Source: Rhizobiaceae bacterium (GTDB lineage: Bacteria > Pseudomonadota > Alphaproteobacteria > Rhizobiales > Rhizobiaceae). From it: 35,073 nucleotides of DNA. Made by a program: the position numbers and the translations under genes. Under the pieces are notes generated by a model, which worked only from the letters and a program-made list of their open reading frames with translations, searched no databases and was not told the origin of the DNA. The first letter of the stretch is position 1. Each line of letters opens with the position of its first letter. This document shows positions 16,767 through 25,487 of the stretch, one piece after another. The stretch covers positions 1 to 35,073 of the forward strand of contig JANQMU010000138.1 in NCBI GenBank assembly GCA_028279875.1, read 5' to 3'.

Positions 16767-17473
16767 GTCAGGTGCCCTTGGTTCAGGTCGCTATCCGCCC
16801 AGGCGGCGAGCGCGGATGCCAAAGCGGCGGGTTGTTCCGCAGGCAGCATGTGCCCGGCGGTTTCGATCAGCGTCAGCCTGGCGTCAAGGCGTTCGGCCAT
16901 GTCGGTTTGGCGGTCGGTCGGGATCACCACGTCATGGTCAGCGGCGACGATCAGGACGGGTTTGCCGCTGTCTTTGAGCAGCGCGCCGCGGTCAGGGCGG
17001 GACGCACTGGCGCGCTGATGCGCGGCATAGCGTTCAGCGCCGTAGTTCTTCAGCCCTTCGGCACGCTCTGCCAGAAGATCGGCGCGGCCGTGATTGTCGG
17101 GATGGTACGCGCGGGCGCTCGCTGCCTCGGCCAGTGCGGCAAATTGACCGGCTTCGGCTTTTTGAGCGTTCTCTTCGCGCCGTGCCGCCAATGCTCCGGT
17201 GTCCGCCCAGTCGTTGGAGTTGACCAGAGCGACCGCCTGCACCCGATCCGGCGCAAGCTGCAGCATTGCCAGCGCCACATAGCCGCCAAAGGAATGCCCC
17301 ACGGCGACGAATCTGTCCGGTGCGTCAGCCAGCAGCGCCTGCGCCACATCCTCGACGGTGTCCAGCGCAGGGCAATCCAGCGACAGGCAGTTATGCCTTT
17401 CGGGCATCGCCTCGATGACCGGCGCGAAAGTGGCGCTGGTGTTGTTGATCCCCGGGATCATCAGAAAATCCAT
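16763..17473 (-). CDS. Alpha/beta hydrolase, first gene of a two-hydrolase operon
   Basis: A 236-residue serine hydrolase of a different subgroup from its neighbour: FLMIPGINNTSATFAPVIEAM at the start, nucleophile Ser61 in GHSFGG, Asp in AADHDVV and His in ETAGHMLPAEQP. ATG 17473 has GAGGGG just upstream and begins where relatives begin; GTG 17497 is an alternative but would sit almost on the promoter. Both hydrolase genes are transcribed from an AT-rich promoter next to this start. Confidence 0.82.
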   Translation of the reverse strand: MDFLMIPGINNTSATFAPVIEAMPERHNCLSLDCPALDTVEDVAQALLADAPDRFVAVGHSFGGYVALAMLQLAPDRVQAVALVNSNDWADTGALAARREENAQKAEAGQFAALAEAASARAYHPDNHGRADLLAERAEGLKNYGAERYAAHQRASASRPDRGALLKDSGKPVLIVAADHDVVIPTDRQTDMAERLDARLTLIETAGHMLPAEQPAALASALAAWADSDLNQGHLT

Positions 17474-17503
17474 TGGCCCCTCATGGTGGTTGCTCACGGA
17501 ACC

Positions 17504-17532
17504 TCTTTACACCGGACAATTTTTTATGTCAA
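17504..17532 (-). promoter_or_regulatory. Candidate sigma70 promoter for the hydrolase pair
   Basis: On the minus strand a perfect TTGACA (17532-17527) is followed by 17 bases and TAAAGA (17509-17504). The predicted transcript would begin near 17497, leaving room for a GAGGGG ribosome site before ATG 17473. Pattern evidence only. Confidence 0.5.
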
Positions 17533-17993
17533 AAATTATATATATATGAAATGAGGGGACGTGATCCGCACCGGACAGCCGCGCTATCGAATTCTTGTCG
17601 GAGAGCGGCACGAGCCGCGGCTGACTGCACCTGCCGACGCCCTCGGGCCGGTGAAAAACCAGTTGGTTCGAACTCGAATGCAGTCGACCGGTCCATACGC
17701 TCGGCGCCCCATGGCGGCACCCGGGAAAACAATGTCACACTGCGGTTGATCAAGCACTTTCAAAGTCCAAGGCCTTGGAACTCCGCTGTTGATGATCGAT
17801 CCTGACCGCTGCTGATGATCCTGGCCCGCGAAGATACCAACCCCCTACCGGCCCGGTGCTTGGAGCATATGAATCAGCAGGCGAGCCGAAATCGTTGTCG
17901 CTGATCGATGGAGAATCTCGAACGCCATCGTGCAGCATTCGCCAAAACATAAGGCGCGACAATTCAGAGGTTTGAACGTCGCCCAATACTATC
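17533..17993. other. Intergenic region without a recognisable gene
   Basis: The space between the hydrolase operon and the oxygenase block is about 580 bases including the promoters at its two ends. I see no open frame in it with a recognisable family, ribosome site or codon pattern; short frames on both strands give Arg- and Pro-rich peptides typical of chance reading in GC-rich DNA. The left end is strongly AT-rich (an AT-repeat run near 17535-17548). It could hold a decayed regulator or a small RNA, but nothing supports either. Confidence 0.5.
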
Positions 17994-18018
17994 TCAATAT
18001 ATAACTATTGACATATTG
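17994..18018. promoter_or_regulatory. Two overlapping inverted repeats, candidate PadR operator
   Basis: TCAATA-N6-TATTGA (17994-18011) is a perfect inverted repeat. A second, CAATAT-N12-ATATTG (17995-18018), shares its left arm. Both cover the -35 box at 18008, so a protein bound here would prevent RNA polymerase binding. The block downstream encodes one regulator, a PadR protein, making it the first candidate to bind here. Binding is inferred. Confidence 0.5.
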
Positions 18019-18037
18019 GATTTTGTTTCTCTATTTT
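18008..18037 (+). promoter_or_regulatory. Candidate sigma70 promoter for the oxygenase block
   Basis: A perfect TTGACA (18008-18013) and TATTTT (18032-18037) are 18 bases apart, about 40 bases before the GTG start of the oxygenase gene. It is the only strong promoter-like sequence seen before the eight-gene block. Confidence 0.55.
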
Positions 18038-18075
18038 GGACACAGGAACTGAAGAGCCAACCAAGAGGTCCACCC

Positions 18076-19566
18076 GTGCTGAGAATCAATGACAAACTCA
18101 ACGTTACCGTTCCCGAGGACACCGACAATCCGTTCCTGAGAGGACTCTTCGCACCGCTTGGTACCGAGTATGACGCGGACACCGACAGCCTGACCGTGAT
18201 CGGCAAGATCCCGCGGGACCTTAACGGCATGTATGTCCGCAACGGTCACAACCAGATCCACGCGCCGATGGGTGTCTATCACCCGTTCGACGGCGACGGC
18301 ATGGTGCATTCAATCCGGTTCGATGATGGCAAGGCCACCTACCACAACCGTCTGGTCAAGACGGTTGGCTATCTGGCGGAAAAGGCAGCTGGCGGCATCT
18401 CGCTCTGGCCAGGCATGCTCGAGCCGCATCTGGGCACGCGCCGTGGGTGGGGCGCAATGGGAGCGATGAAAGACAATGCCGGCGTCGATGTCGTGGCCCA
18501 TTGCGGCCATCTGATCGTCTCGATGACCCAATGCGGCGAGCCCTACAAGCTGAGCATGGACACGCTGGATACGATCGGGGTCGAGGACTGGGGCCGCAGA
18601 CTGCAGCCCATCGGCATCTGCTCGCACTACAAGACAGACAACGATACAGGCGAGATGATGTTCTTCAACTTCACCGAAACCTATCCCTACATGCATTATG
18701 GAGTCGTTGATCGGAACAACAACCTGGCACATTACGTGCCTATCGAACTGCCCGGGCCGCGCTGGCCGCACGACATGGGCATGACCGCGAACTACTCGAT
18801 CCTGCACGACCTGCCCTATCACTTCGACAAGGAGAAGCTGGAGCGTGGCGAACGCAAGCTGGAGTTCTTCGCCGAACAGCCGGCCCGCTTCGGCGTCGTC
18901 CCGCGCTACGGCGACAACAGCTCGATCCGCTGGTTCGAGACCAAACCCTGCTTCGTGCTCCACCTGTCGAATTGCTTCGAAGACGGCGACTGGGTGCACA
19001 TGGACGGCTGCATCCAGAAGCGCCCGGGCAAACCGTCGGTTGGCGATCAGGGAGAGGACGCGCATGAGCGCATCCGCAAGCACCTCGACAAGCACAACAC
19101 CCACACACATATGTACCGCTGGAGCTTCAACATGAAATCGGGCGAGGTCAAAGAAGGCTCGCTGGACGAAGAGGTGTCGGAATTCCCGGTCGTGGCCAAC
19201 GACTTTGCAGGCAAACCCTACACCTACAGCTTCAACACACTCTTCAAGCCTGGCAACTGGTGGATGTGCGGCGTCAAGAAGTTGAACGTGCATACCGGCA
19301 CCGACCAGCGCTTCAGTTATGGCGATAACCGGTTCGGCAGTGAGTGCTGCGTGGCGCTGCGTCAGGGCGCAACGTCGGAGGATGACGGTTATATCCTGAC
19401 CTTCATCACCGATTTGAACGAGATGCAGTCAGAGGTTCTGATCCTCGATGCCCGTGATCTGGCCACCGGGCCGGTGGCACGGATCATCTTGCCCGAGCGT
19501 ATCCCAAATGGCGCCCATGCCTGCTGGGTAGAGGCCGATCGTCTGTACGGCGAACGGGTCGCCTGA
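18076..19566 (+). CDS. Carotenoid-cleavage/lignostilbene dioxygenase family oxygenase
   Basis: A 496-residue seven-bladed-propeller iron enzyme, which in known members splits a C=C bond with O2 to give two carbonyls (apocarotenoids, lignostilbenes, isoeugenol). The four iron-binding histidines can be placed by comparison with isoeugenol monooxygenase: His184 (SHYKTD), His232 (PHDMGM), His296 (VLHLSN) and His481 (GAHACWV). A second-shell Glu (EFPVVANDF) and the FDGDGMVHS motif are also present. No signal peptide, so cytosolic. GTG 18076 is preferred because AAGAGG lies seven bases upstream; the frame is open to TTG 18016, inside the promoter. It is first in the block and is followed directly by an aldehyde dehydrogenase, as expected if the product is an aldehyde. 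The substrate is not known. Confidence 0.9.
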   Translation: MLRINDKLNVTVPEDTDNPFLRGLFAPLGTEYDADTDSLTVIGKIPRDLNGMYVRNGHNQIHAPMGVYHPFDGDGMVHSIRFDDGKATYHNRLVKTVGYLAEKAAGGISLWPGMLEPHLGTRRGWGAMGAMKDNAGVDVVAHCGHLIVSMTQCGEPYKLSMDTLDTIGVEDWGRRLQPIGICSHYKTDNDTGEMMFFNFTETYPYMHYGVVDRNNNLAHYVPIELPGPRWPHDMGMTANYSILHDLPYHFDKEKLERGERKLEFFAEQPARFGVVPRYGDNSSIRWFETKPCFVLHLSNCFEDGDWVHMDGCIQKRPGKPSVGDQGEDAHERIRKHLDKHNTHTHMYRWSFNMKSGEVKEGSLDEEVSEFPVVANDFAGKPYTYSFNTLFKPGNWWMCGVKKLNVHTGTDQRFSYGDNRFGSECCVALRQGATSEDDGYILTFITDLNEMQSEVLILDARDLATGPVARIILPERIPNGAHACWVEADRLYGERVA

Positions 19567-19637
19567 AGTTGCCTTTCGCACGGGCGCCAAAGCCCGCGTG
19601 GCATCGGACGGAATTGGAAACAACAAAGACGGCAGTG

Positions 19638-21068
19638 ATGACAGGACCATCGATGCTAGAGGCCCGCAATCCGCGCACAGGCCAGATCGACTATCGATTT
19701 CAGTCGACGTCCGCCGACGAACTGAGAGCGATTGTCGTCCGGGCGCGGGCCGCGCAGCCGGCTTGGCAGGCGCTGGGCGTAGCCGGACGCGCCGAGGTCC
19801 TTCAGCGCTGGAAAGCGGAAATCGATGCCGCAAAGGACGCGCTGATCGCCGCCGTTACGCTGGACACCGGGCGGCGGCGTGAGTCGCTGCGCGAGGCGGA
19901 CAGTCTGGGCAAATGGATCGACCGCTGGTCAGCCGTTGCCATGACGGCCCTGGCCTCGAATCCGGTCGAGACCGGTAATCCCGATATCATCTCTTACGCC
20001 GATTTTTCCCCCTATCCGCTTCTGGGTGTCATCAGCCCGTGGAATTTCCCGCTGTCGCTGTCGCTGATGGATGCGATTCCGGCGCTGCTGGCAGGCTGCG
20101 CGGTGATCGTCAAACCCTCCGAAGTGACGCCGCGTTTCGTCGATCCGCTGGCCGAGACCATCGCCTCGGTGCCAGAACTCGCCGCGGTGCTGCACTATGT
20201 GCGGGGCACTGGCGATGTAGGAGAAGCGCTGGTCGATCAGGCCGACATGATATGTTTTACCGGCTCGACCGCGACGGGCCGAAAGGTTGCCGCCAGGGCG
20301 GCGGCGCGGTTCATTCCCTGCTTCACCGAACTTGGCGGCAAGGATCCGGCCATAGTGCTCGAGGGCGCCGATCTGGGCCGCGCGACAACGGCTCTGGTCA
20401 CCGGGTCAACGCTGGCGACCGGCCAGCAATGCTATTCCATCGAGCGCATCTATGTGGCGCGCTGCCTGCACGACGAATTCGTGTCGATGCTGGCTCGGAA
20501 GGCGGCACGGGTGGGGCTGGCTTATCCCACCACCGGCGACGGCCTCATCGGCCCCCTGACATTCGCGCCACAGGCCGAAATCATCAGGCGACATCTGGCC
20601 GACGCGCGCGAAAAGGGCGCGGTTGTCCATACCGGCGGTGAAATCGAACATCACGGCGGCGGACTCTGGTGCGCCCCGACAGTATTGTCGAATGTCGATC
20701 ACTCGATGGCGATCATGACCGAGGAGAGCTTTGGCCCGCTAATGCCGGTGATGGCGTTCGACGGTGTCGACGAGGCCATCGCATTGGCCAATGACAGTGA
20801 ATACGGACTGTCGGGCGCGGTTTTCGGACCCGAAAAGGAAGCGATCGCGGTCGCCCGCCGTGTCGATGGCGGCGGCATCTCGGTGAACGATGCGGGTGTG
20901 GCGCCGTTCTTCATCGGAGACCCCGTGGTCGCCGAAAAGACCGCCTATAAGGGGTCGGGCCTCGGCGGTTCGCGGCTTGGGCCAGGCTCGATCAAGCGCT
21001 TCGTGCGCCGCAAGGCCATCCTGGTGAACCAGTCATCGACCCGCTCGCCATGGTGGTTCGACGCATGA
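19638..21068 (+). CDS. NAD(P)-dependent aldehyde dehydrogenase
   Basis: A 476-residue aldehyde dehydrogenase oxidising an aldehyde to the acid. Counting from ATG 19638, the active-site residues are Asn136 (PWNF), Lys159 (KPSE), Glu231 (TELGGKDP) and the nucleophile Cys265 (GQQCYS). ATG 19653 has AGGA upstream and is also possible; a TTG at 19569 gives a non-family extension. It is placed about 70 bases after the oxygenase, whose products would be aldehydes. Its stop overlaps the SDR start by four bases. Aromatic or terpenoid aldehydes are plausible substrates, by context only. Confidence 0.9.
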   Translation: MTGPSMLEARNPRTGQIDYRFQSTSADELRAIVVRARAAQPAWQALGVAGRAEVLQRWKAEIDAAKDALIAAVTLDTGRRRESLREADSLGKWIDRWSAVAMTALASNPVETGNPDIISYADFSPYPLLGVISPWNFPLSLSLMDAIPALLAGCAVIVKPSEVTPRFVDPLAETIASVPELAAVLHYVRGTGDVGEALVDQADMICFTGSTATGRKVAARAAARFIPCFTELGGKDPAIVLEGADLGRATTALVTGSTLATGQQCYSIERIYVARCLHDEFVSMLARKAARVGLAYPTTGDGLIGPLTFAPQAEIIRRHLADAREKGAVVHTGGEIEHHGGGLWCAPTVLSNVDHSMAIMTEESFGPLMPVMAFDGVDEAIALANDSEYGLSGAVFGPEKEAIAVARRVDGGGISVNDAGVAPFFIGDPVVAEKTAYKGSGLGGSRLGPGSIKRFVRRKAILVNQSSTRSPWWFDA

Positions 21069-21859
21069 ATATCGAAACAGGCCCGAAACCGATGACCTCA
21101 CCATTCGACATGACCGGCCATACCGTGTGGATCACCGGCAGCGGCTCGGGCATTGGTCAGGCAACTGCGAGACTTTTTGCACAGTCGGGCGCCGACGTGG
21201 TGGTGCACGGATTCAATCAGATGGAAGCCTGCGCGACGCTGTGCGACGAAATTCGCGGGCTGGGCCGGCGGTCCATCGCGCTGGATGGTGATCTGACGCT
21301 GGAGAAAAACACCTCCGCCATGGCCGCCGAGATCGAGGCGGAACTGGGCGGCCTGTCGGTGCTGGTCAACTGCGCCGGCGGTTCGCCGCGAAAGTCGAAG
21401 ATCGCGGACATGCCCGCCGAGGATTTCGATTTCGTGATTCGAACGAACCTGCACACGCAGTTTCTGGCCGTGCAGGCTGCCCTGCCGATGCTGGAGAGAG
21501 CCGACAAGGCCAGCATCGTCAACTACAGCTCTGCCGTAACCCGCAATGGCGGCGTTCCCGGCGGAACATCCTATGCAACGTCCAAGGGAGGTGTCGAGGG
21601 CTTCACCCGTGCGCTGGCCCGTGAGCTGGCGCCGCTGGGCATCCGCGTCAACGCCGTGGCACCCGGGCTGGTCGACAGCCCGTTTCACCCATTCGACGCC
21701 AGGGAGAAGTACGCCCATATCGTCGACCGTATCCCGCTAGGGCGGATCGGCAATCCGATAGACCTTGCCGCCCCCACGCTGTTTCTGGCTTCCGACGCCG
21801 CCGCTTACATCACCGGCGAACTCATCGAGGTCAGCGGCGGCACCCGGCTTGTCAGCTAA
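21065..21859 (+). CDS. Short-chain dehydrogenase/reductase
   Basis: A 264-residue classical SDR with the Rossmann motif TGSGSGIG (24-31), NCAGG in place of NNAG (102-106), Asn128, Ser155/156, and catalytic Tyr170 and Lys174 in YATSK. It ends with the family motif ELIEVSGGTRLVS. It should interconvert an alcohol and a ketone with NAD(P). ATG 21065 forms an ATGA overlap with the preceding gene; ATG 21092 is also possible. Position in the block suggests oxidation of an intermediate of the same pathway. Confidence 0.9.
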   Translation: MNIETGPKPMTSPFDMTGHTVWITGSGSGIGQATARLFAQSGADVVVHGFNQMEACATLCDEIRGLGRRSIALDGDLTLEKNTSAMAAEIEAELGGLSVLVNCAGGSPRKSKIADMPAEDFDFVIRTNLHTQFLAVQAALPMLERADKASIVNYSSAVTRNGGVPGGTSYATSKGGVEGFTRALARELAPLGIRVNAVAPGLVDSPFHPFDAREKYAHIVDRIPLGRIGNPIDLAAPTLFLASDAAAYITGELIEVSGGTRLVS

Positions 21860-21884
21860 TCCAGTTCGCAACAGGAGGAAAACC

Positions 21885-22859
21885 ATGAAACTGTCCATCA
21901 AACTTCGCCGCCTTGCCGCGGCCTTGACCGCAGCCGCCGCGCTTGCCACCGGACCAGCCCTGGCGGCCGATTTTCCGAGCAAGCCAATCGAGTTGATTGT
22001 GCCCTATGGCGCCGGTGGCCTCACGGACGCATTTGCGCGCGCCATCGCACAGGCTGCCGAGGCAAATCTGCCAAACGGCCAGAGCATTGTCGTGGTCAAC
22101 AAACCGGGTGGCGGTGCCACCATCGGCGCCACCGCCGCCTTCACCGCCAAGCCGGACGGGCATACTGTCCTGTTCACCACATCCTCGCCCATCGCGCTGC
22201 AGCCGATTTACGGAAAGACCCCGTACAAGCCGGGGGATTTCCAGGCGATCATCCGCACTTACGACATCCCTTCATCGATTAACGTACACACAAGCTCCGA
22301 CATCAAATCCTACGAAGACTGGCTGGCCTGGGTGCAGGCCAATCCCGGCGATTTCACCTATGGGACCGCGGGCGGCACCGGGAGCGGTGGTCACATCGCG
22401 GCCGAACAGCTTGCCACCGCGCTGGATGTCGAACTGCGCCATATCCCCTATGAGGGCTCCGCGGCGCTGAAGGCCGCAGTGATGGGCGGGCAGATCATGG
22501 GCAGCAACCAGCTTCCGGACATTCACCGAGACGGGGAGATTCATCCGATCGTTTTCGTCACCGAGGCGCGTCCGGCGGCCGACATCTACGACGCGACACC
22601 GACGACCAGGGAGCTGGAAATTCCCGCCGTCGTCGCCTTCTTTTCGGGCATCGTCGGACACAAGGACATTCCGGCGGAAAACGTCGCGATCCTGCATGAC
22701 GCGTTCAAGGCAGCGCTCGACGATCCGGCCGTGGCCGACCTCTTCGCCAAGTACAAGCTGTCGAAGCGCTATGCCGGACCGGACGAGTTCAACGCGATCA
22801 TCACCGGTGCGGTCGCGGCAAATACAGAGACGATGAAGGCCCTGGGGCTGGTCGAATAA
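21885..22859 (+). CDS. tctC: Tripartite tricarboxylate transporter substrate-binding protein (TctC/Bug family)
   Basis: A 324-residue periplasmic binding protein. The signal peptide is clear (KLRRLAAALTAAAALATGPALA, cleavage before ADFPS). The mature part begins FPSKPIELIVPYGAGGLTDAFAR and contains VVNKPGGGATIGA, both characteristic of the Bug family, which bind carboxylates (citrate, terephthalate, other aromatic acids). A perfect AGGAGG lies six bases before ATG 21885, suggesting strong translation. It is followed by a strong hairpin and then tctB and tctA. The bound acid cannot be read from sequence. Confidence 0.93.
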   Translation: MKLSIKLRRLAAALTAAAALATGPALAADFPSKPIELIVPYGAGGLTDAFARAIAQAAEANLPNGQSIVVVNKPGGGATIGATAAFTAKPDGHTVLFTTSSPIALQPIYGKTPYKPGDFQAIIRTYDIPSSINVHTSSDIKSYEDWLAWVQANPGDFTYGTAGGTGSGGHIAAEQLATALDVELRHIPYEGSAALKAAVMGGQIMGSNQLPDIHRDGEIHPIVFVTEARPAADIYDATPTTRELEIPAVVAFFSGIVGHKDIPAENVAILHDAFKAALDDPAVADLFAKYKLSKRYAGPDEFNAIITGAVAANTETMKALGLVE

Positions 22860-22870
22860 GCGACGATCGC

Positions 22871-22894
22871 AGCGGGCGCCGTCCGGCGCCCGCT
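22871..22894 (+). other. Strong RNA hairpin between tctC and tctB
   Basis: A perfect inverted repeat with ten-base arms and a four-base GTCC loop (AGCGGGCGCC and its complement) lies in the 58-base gap between tctC and tctB. No T run follows, so it does not look like an intrinsic terminator. Such hairpins often protect the upstream message from 3' decay and give the binding protein a higher level than the membrane subunits. Confidence 0.75.
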
Positions 22895-22917
22895 CAGAAC
22901 CCCGGAGGGTGAACAGG

Positions 22918-23367
22918 ATGTCTTATCGCACCGTAAACCTGATGGCCTATTTCGGCATTGCCATCGTTTGTTTCATTGTCCAGCGCTCTGTCGTCGGGAT
23001 CCCCGACATGATCCCCGATGACGTGGGCACCGGGTTCTTTCCGGCTATGCTGGCCTGGCTGACAATCGGGCTCTGCCTGTTGGGTGCGCTCAAAACCATC
23101 CTGACCGGCCCGGGTGATCTCTTCCTGATCAACAATGGCCAGCGGATAGCCATCACATTCGGGGCGGTCGCGATATTCATTCTCAGTTGGAAGAGTTTCG
23201 GATTTTTCTACATCCAGGAATTCGTCTTCCTCTTCGCTTTGTTCACCATCTACCGCATTCCGCTCGGCCTAAACCCGCAAAGACTCGGGCTTAACGCTGC
23301 CGCGGCGCTTGGCATCACCGCGTTCTGTTTTCTTGTCTTCAACCAGCTTATCTATGTCGACCTTTGA
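22918..23367 (+). CDS. tctB: Tripartite tricarboxylate transporter small membrane subunit (TctB)
   Basis: A 149-residue protein with about four hydrophobic segments, the first at LMAYFGIAIVCFIV, with the TctB-typical GTGFFPAMLAWLTIGL after it. It partners TctA in the membrane. ATG 22918 has GGAGG nine bases upstream; a GTG at 22909 overlaps that site and is less likely. It is followed after 12 bases by tctA. Confidence 0.9.
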   Translation: MSYRTVNLMAYFGIAIVCFIVQRSVVGIPDMIPDDVGTGFFPAMLAWLTIGLCLLGALKTILTGPGDLFLINNGQRIAITFGAVAIFILSWKSFGFFYIQEFVFLFALFTIYRIPLGLNPQRLGLNAAAALGITAFCFLVFNQLIYVDL

Positions 23368-23379
23368 GGGAGCGGGCGC

Positions 23380-24882
23380 ATGGAGCTTCTAGCCGCATTC
23401 GACTTCATGACCATGCTCTCGAGCTTCGGGGCGATCATGCTCGGGCTCTTCGTCGGAATGCTCTTCGGCGCGCTGCCCGGGCTTGGGCTGATCATAGGCG
23501 TTACGCTGCTGTTGCCGCTTTCCTATGCCATGGGACCGGTGGAATCGATCCTGATGCTGCTGGCGTGTTATCAGGGCGCGGAATATGGCGGTTCGATATC
23601 AGCCATCGTGCTGGGCATACCCGGCACGGCGATGGCAGCCCCCATCGTGCTCGATGGGCGGCAGATGGCGAAGGCCACCTCGCCCGGCAAGGCTCTGGCC
23701 TACTCGCTTTACGGATCAACCTTCGGCGGCATTTTCGGCGGGCTGATCCTGATCCTCTTCGCCCAGCCGGTTGCGCGGTTCGCGCTTCAGCTGGCTGACC
23801 CCGAATTCTTCTGGCTCGGCGTCGTGGGTCTTCTGGCCGTTGCGACCTTCGGCTCGCGTGATTTCATCAAGGCGATGATCTCGGTCACGCTGGGGTTGAT
23901 CTTCGGCACCGTCGGCCTCGACCTGTTTACCGGCTCGCCGCGCCTGACCTTCGGGTTTTTCGAACTCTATGATGGCGTCAACCTGATCGCCGTCGCGGTG
24001 GGCCTGTTTGCATTTTCGGAAGTGCTCGTCATGCTCAGCGGCCAGATGAACCGGACCTACAAATTCGAAGCGCATCACATGAAAATCTGGCTCACGCCGA
24101 GTGAAATGAGGGGCGTCTTCAAATCGACCGTCGTCGGCTCCGCCCTCGGCTCTTTCATGGGTGTTCTGCCCGGCGTCGGATCCACCGTTTCCGGCTGGCT
24201 GGCCTATTCCGGCGCCAAAGGCATCTCCAGAGCGCCCGAGAAATTCGGCAAGGGCAGTTCCGAAGGTATTGCCGCACCGGATGCGGCCAACAACGCCACC
24301 GTCGGCGGCGCGCTTTTGCCGTTTATCGCGCTTGGCATTCCCGGCTCGGCCTCGATCGCCATCATCGCGGGCGCCTTCATTATCCATGGCATTCAGCCGG
24401 GTCCGCAAATCATGCGCAACAACCCGGAACTGGTCCGCGCGATCTTCATCGGCTTCATGGCAACGACCATCTGCATGTTCTTCATGGGCAAGCTGCTGAC
24501 GACGGCCTTCACCCGTGCGCTGATCACGCCCAGTTCGTTTCTGGTGCCGGCCATCCTGATCTCGTCGATCATCGGCATCTACTCGTCCAAGGGCCATTTT
24601 TTCGACATCTGGCTGGCGCTCGGGTTAGGGGCCGTCGCCTATATCCTGCGTCGGCTTGATTATTCGGTGGCAGGCTTTGTGCTGGCCATGGTCCTGTCGC
24701 CGATCATCGAAAAGAGCTTCCGCCGATCGCTGGTGCTGTCCGAGGGCGACTACTCGATCTTTTTCAGCCGCATCTATTCGCAAGTCATCCTCGTTTTCAT
24801 CGTCATCACTATCGGCTTTGCAATCTGGAAAACCATCAGGTCGGTCCGATCCGGGTCAGAATCCGCTGGAGTCGCGTCATGA
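23380..24882 (+). CDS. tctA: Tripartite tricarboxylate transporter large membrane subunit (TctA)
   Basis: A 500-residue permease with about twelve hydrophobic segments. GALPGLGLIIGVTLLLPLSYAM and YQGAEYGGSISAIVLGIPG are the TctA signature; a second related pattern in GVLPGVGSTVSGWLAYSGAKG and IALGIPGSASIAII in the middle reflects the internal duplication of the family. It takes up the carboxylate delivered by TctC, driven by an ion gradient. A GAGGGAG site lies upstream. Its stop overlaps the PadR start by four bases (ATGA). Confidence 0.94.
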   Translation: MELLAAFDFMTMLSSFGAIMLGLFVGMLFGALPGLGLIIGVTLLLPLSYAMGPVESILMLLACYQGAEYGGSISAIVLGIPGTAMAAPIVLDGRQMAKATSPGKALAYSLYGSTFGGIFGGLILILFAQPVARFALQLADPEFFWLGVVGLLAVATFGSRDFIKAMISVTLGLIFGTVGLDLFTGSPRLTFGFFELYDGVNLIAVAVGLFAFSEVLVMLSGQMNRTYKFEAHHMKIWLTPSEMRGVFKSTVVGSALGSFMGVLPGVGSTVSGWLAYSGAKGISRAPEKFGKGSSEGIAAPDAANNATVGGALLPFIALGIPGSASIAIIAGAFIIHGIQPGPQIMRNNPELVRAIFIGFMATTICMFFMGKLLTTAFTRALITPSSFLVPAILISSIIGIYSSKGHFFDIWLALGLGAVAYILRRLDYSVAGFVLAMVLSPIIEKSFRRSLVLSEGDYSIFFSRIYSQVILVFIVITIGFAIWKTIRSVRSGSESAGVAS

Positions 24883-25487
24883 AGGATGATGTAATTGCAC
24901 CGGAGGCGCCCGTTATCACAGCGAAACTCAACACCCTTTGCTTTCAGATACTCGGCGTTTTGCTGCGGCAGCCGCGCTCGGGCTACGAGATCGTCAAACA
25001 ACTCGAAATGGTATGGCCGGTCAAAACCAGCCAGATCTACCCGACGCTGGCGCGGCTGGAAAAGATGGGCCTTGTCGTTTCGGATGACGTCGAACAGCAG
25101 GGCCGTCCGAACAAACGGGTTTATTCGGTCACCCGGAGCGGCGAAAAAACACTGAGAGACTGGGTTGGTACCGAGCCGGCGCCACCGGTCTGGCGCGACG
25201 AGTTTCTGACGATGCTTTACTCCGCCTGGACCAAGGATCCCCAACAGGTCCTGGCCATGTTCGAATGCCGGCTGAAGTATCTCGACGACACGATGAACAT
25301 GCTGCGGTCCCGTCTCGCTGAACATCGCGCGACATTCCCCGAGGAACTCAAAAACCCCCGAAACTGGCATTTTTTCCGCGATATCCTGATCTCGCGGCGG
25401 TTATTCAATTACGAGCAGGAATTGGTCTGGAGCCAGAGCGTGATCTACAAGCTGAGGGAGTTTATCGACGGTGAGCGAGAGTCATAA
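24879..25487 (+). CDS. PadR family transcriptional regulator
   Basis: A 202-residue repressor. The PadR winged helix is clear: LGVLLRQPRSGYEIVKQLE, then SQIYPTLARLEKMGLVVSD and RPNKRVYSVTRSGEKTLRDW. A coiled C-terminal dimerisation part (PF10400-like) follows. Family members often respond to phenolic acids or other hydrophobic ligands. Being coupled to tctA by ATGA and overlapping the P450 gene by 17 bases, it is likely the regulator of this block, and the inverted repeats at 17994-18018 are a candidate target. Confidence 0.91.
   Translation: MKDDVIAPEAPVITAKLNTLCFQILGVLLRQPRSGYEIVKQLEMVWPVKTSQIYPTLARLEKMGLVVSDDVEQQGRPNKRVYSVTRSGEKTLRDWVGTEPAPPVWRDEFLTMLYSAWTKDPQQVLAMFECRLKYLDDTMNMLRSRLAEHRATFPEELKNPRNWHFFRDILISRRLFNYEQELVWSQSVIYKLREFIDGERES

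Noticed and set aside
18310..19293. A minus-strand open frame of 327 codons inside the oxygenase gene
   Set aside because: The sense strand has all four iron-ligand histidines and family motifs; the antisense product resembles nothing.
22871..22894. The hairpin between tctC and tctB as a transcription terminator
   Set aside because: No run of T follows, and tctB and tctA, which must be made with tctC, lie directly downstream.
23716..24597. A long minus-strand open frame (about 290 codons) inside tctA
   Set aside because: The plus-strand TctA reading has family motifs along its whole length; the antisense frame gives a charged, family-less product typical of shadow reading in GC-rich DNA.
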